This document shows, piece by piece, positions 62,980 through 64,000 of a stretch of DNA of 64,000 bases. Below the pieces are notes generated by a model. The model was not told the DNA's origin. It searched no databases and saw nothing but the letters and a program-made list of their open reading frames with translations. Every line of letters begins with the position of its first letter. The stretch's first letter is position 1. The DNA comes from Vespula vulgaris (taxonomy: Eukaryota > Arthropoda > Insecta > Hymenoptera > Vespidae): assembly GCF_905475345.1 (NCBI RefSeq), contig NC_066598.1, forward strand, positions 4,097,501 through 4,161,500, written 5' to 3'. The position numbers and the translations under genes are program-made.

Positions 62980-63260
62980 TTGGTTAGGATCCAGAGGGAG
63001 CTAGCTCGAAACCCGATCGCACCCGGAGGAGCTCGTACGTCAGCTACGTGACGTAAAACTCGCGCGGATATTCATACGCGAAAAATGGCTCGGGGTTGCT
63101 TCGATGCTCTCTGTCGTTGGTTTCGGGGCTGGTCCGAAGGGTGAGTTGTGTTATGGAGAACTACAGGGGCACGGTGAACAAGAGATGGGGGAGTTTTGTA
63201 GGGTTTTGTAGATGCCAGATCGAAGCCCAATGCGATCGTTAGAACGAATAGAACTCGACG
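62980..63260. promoter_or_regulatory. CpG-rich block with inverted CRE-like half-sites, possible promoter or enhancer
   Basis: TACGTCA (63036-63042) and TGACGTAA (63049-63056) face each other across 6 bp inside tacgtcagctacgtgacgta. TGACGTAA is a CREB/ATF or C/EBP-ATF type site. The surrounding 280 bp are GC- and CpG-rich compared with the rest of the window, and an ATG in a good context with a following GTGAGT donor lies 29 bp downstream. Promoter function is inferred. An enhancer inside the syntrophin intron is equally possible. Confidence 0.4.
63085..63140 (+). other. Possible short first coding exon (18 codons plus 2 bases)
   Basis: ATG at 63085 in context gaaaaATGG opens MARGCFDALCRWFRGWSE. 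At 63141 the sequence is GTGAGTTG, a good donor; without splicing the frame stops at once (GGG TGA). The peptide has two Cys and three Trp residues and matches no family I know. It could start an alternative transcript or a downstream gene, or be chance. The frame is too short for coding statistics. Confidence 0.22.
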
Positions 63261-63482
63261 ACTATCCCCTGTATTTTCCCTCCCCTTCCTCCCCCTCTCT
63301 ATACCCTACCACTAATCTCGTTCAAGATTTTTTTTATTTCACCCTCGCAAATCGCAAATGTTGTAAATATCTTCTTCTTCCCTTCCCGTTTCTCGATCAT
63401 CTACTTATCCTTACTCTTTTACCCCGTCTATCCCCTTCCATCTTCTTTTTTTTTCTAATTTTTTGTTCTTGGTTTTCTTTTT

Positions 63483-63526
<44 letters not shown>

Positions 63527-63639
63527 TTCTCTGCGTACGTGTTCTTTTTATTTTCCTTTTTTTTTCTCTTTTTTCCGCTTTTTTTTCTTTTGTTTTCTTT
63601 CGATTTCTTTTTTTTTTTTTTTCGTTGGCCCCTTTCCCT

Positions 63640-64000
63640 TGTCACGACTCACCGAAATCCCTATAAATCCGTGTCTCCTCCGACCGACGCGACGCTGCTG
63701 CTCTCGCTCGGCATTTCGGGAAAGTTGGGACTGAGAGATCTTTTTTTTTCCTTTTCAACTTTTTTCTTTCTTTTTTTTCTTTTTTTTTTTATTTTTTTCC
63801 CCCTCGTTTTTCCTCCAATCTCTTTCGTTCCTTTTTATCTTTACTACTTTTTTTCTTGTCTGCCTGCGTGCGTGCGCGAGCGTGTGTGTATGTTTCTGTG
63901 TCTGTGTCTGTGTTCGTCTCTCTTTCTCTTTCTCCGGTGTTCTTTTTCTTTTTCGATAGTATCGCGCACCTTTCCGTCGACTATCGATTATCGTGTAGAA
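63640..64000. other. GC-richer window end, promoter-like
   Basis: Gtctcctccgaccgacgcga and the following CTGCTGCTCTCGCTCGGC (63671-63710), gtgcgtgcgcgagcgtgtgt (63869-63888) and gactatcgattatcg near 63979 stand out from the T-rich surroundings. This resembles 5'-UTR or promoter DNA of insect genes, but no TATA box or initiator can be assigned firmly. Confidence 0.3.

Larger units (their letters stand above)
44689..64000 (+). other. Syntrophin intron downstream of exon B (at least 19.3 kb)
   Basis: After the donor GTAATT at 44689 I see no sequence matching the expected continuation of PH2 (a Leu-Val start and an FxLRxGTxxG-type strand) up to the end of the window, so the next exon probably lies beyond 64000 or is too diverged for me to see. 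The stretch is mostly AT-rich with simple repeats, one MITE at 56.66-56.88 kb and several GC-richer islands at 45.4-46.0, 48.4-49.05, 50.4-50.65, 51.95-52.2, 53.35-53.55, 58.6-58.85, 60.4-61.03 and 62.9-64.0 kb. Confidence 0.65.

Overview
This window looks like insect nuclear DNA. It is AT-rich but keeps many CpG dinucleotides (tcg, cga, gaacg motifs throughout), it is packed with di-, tri- and tetranucleotide arrays, and it has very long introns, short non-autonomous transposon remnants and no bacterial-style operons. A hymenopteran (ant, wasp or bee) is my best guess from this composition. That is inference, because no marker gene allows a firm assignment.

The only protein-coding sequence I can support is two consecutive internal exons of a syntrophin gene on the + strand (alpha/beta type, like Drosophila Syn1). 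Exon A (6008-6216) encodes the last strands and helix of the split first PH domain plus the first residues of the second PH domain. Exon B (44465-44688) encodes the next part of the second PH domain and ends inside the conserved LIATR motif. Both exons use GT-AG sites and are in phase with each other (0/0). The exons for the N-terminal half of PH1 and the PDZ domain must lie before base 1. The rest of PH2 and the SU domain were not found and probably lie after base 64000. The intron between the two exons is 38,248 bp, about 60 % of the window.

Layout: 1-6007 is upstream intron, 6008-6216 is exon A, 6217-44464 is the giant intron, 44465-44688 is exon B, and 44689-64000 is downstream intron. 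The last kilobase (about 62.9-64.0 kb) is GC/CpG-richer, with an inverted pair of CRE-like half-sites and a possible short first exon, so a promoter may lie there.

The intronic DNA has four components. (1) Dozens of simple-sequence arrays: (GA)n/(CT)n, (TA)n, (AAT)n, GATA/GACA and rarer units. (2) At least nine local tandem duplications with units of about 110-320 bp, often with microsatellites inside or at their edges, plus a roughly 42-bp minisatellite with apparent higher-order organisation (19.27-19.99 kb). (3) Foldback MITE-like elements. Three have long, clearly alignable inverted arms (29.42-30.06, 43.81-44.40 and 56.66-56.88 kb); the second ends 64 bp before exon B. (4) Islands of ordinary-complexity, GC-richer sequence that could be enhancers or conserved noncoding elements. 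I found no tRNA, rRNA, CRISPR array, transposase gene or second convincing protein gene. Most long open frames are low-complexity translations of microsatellites.
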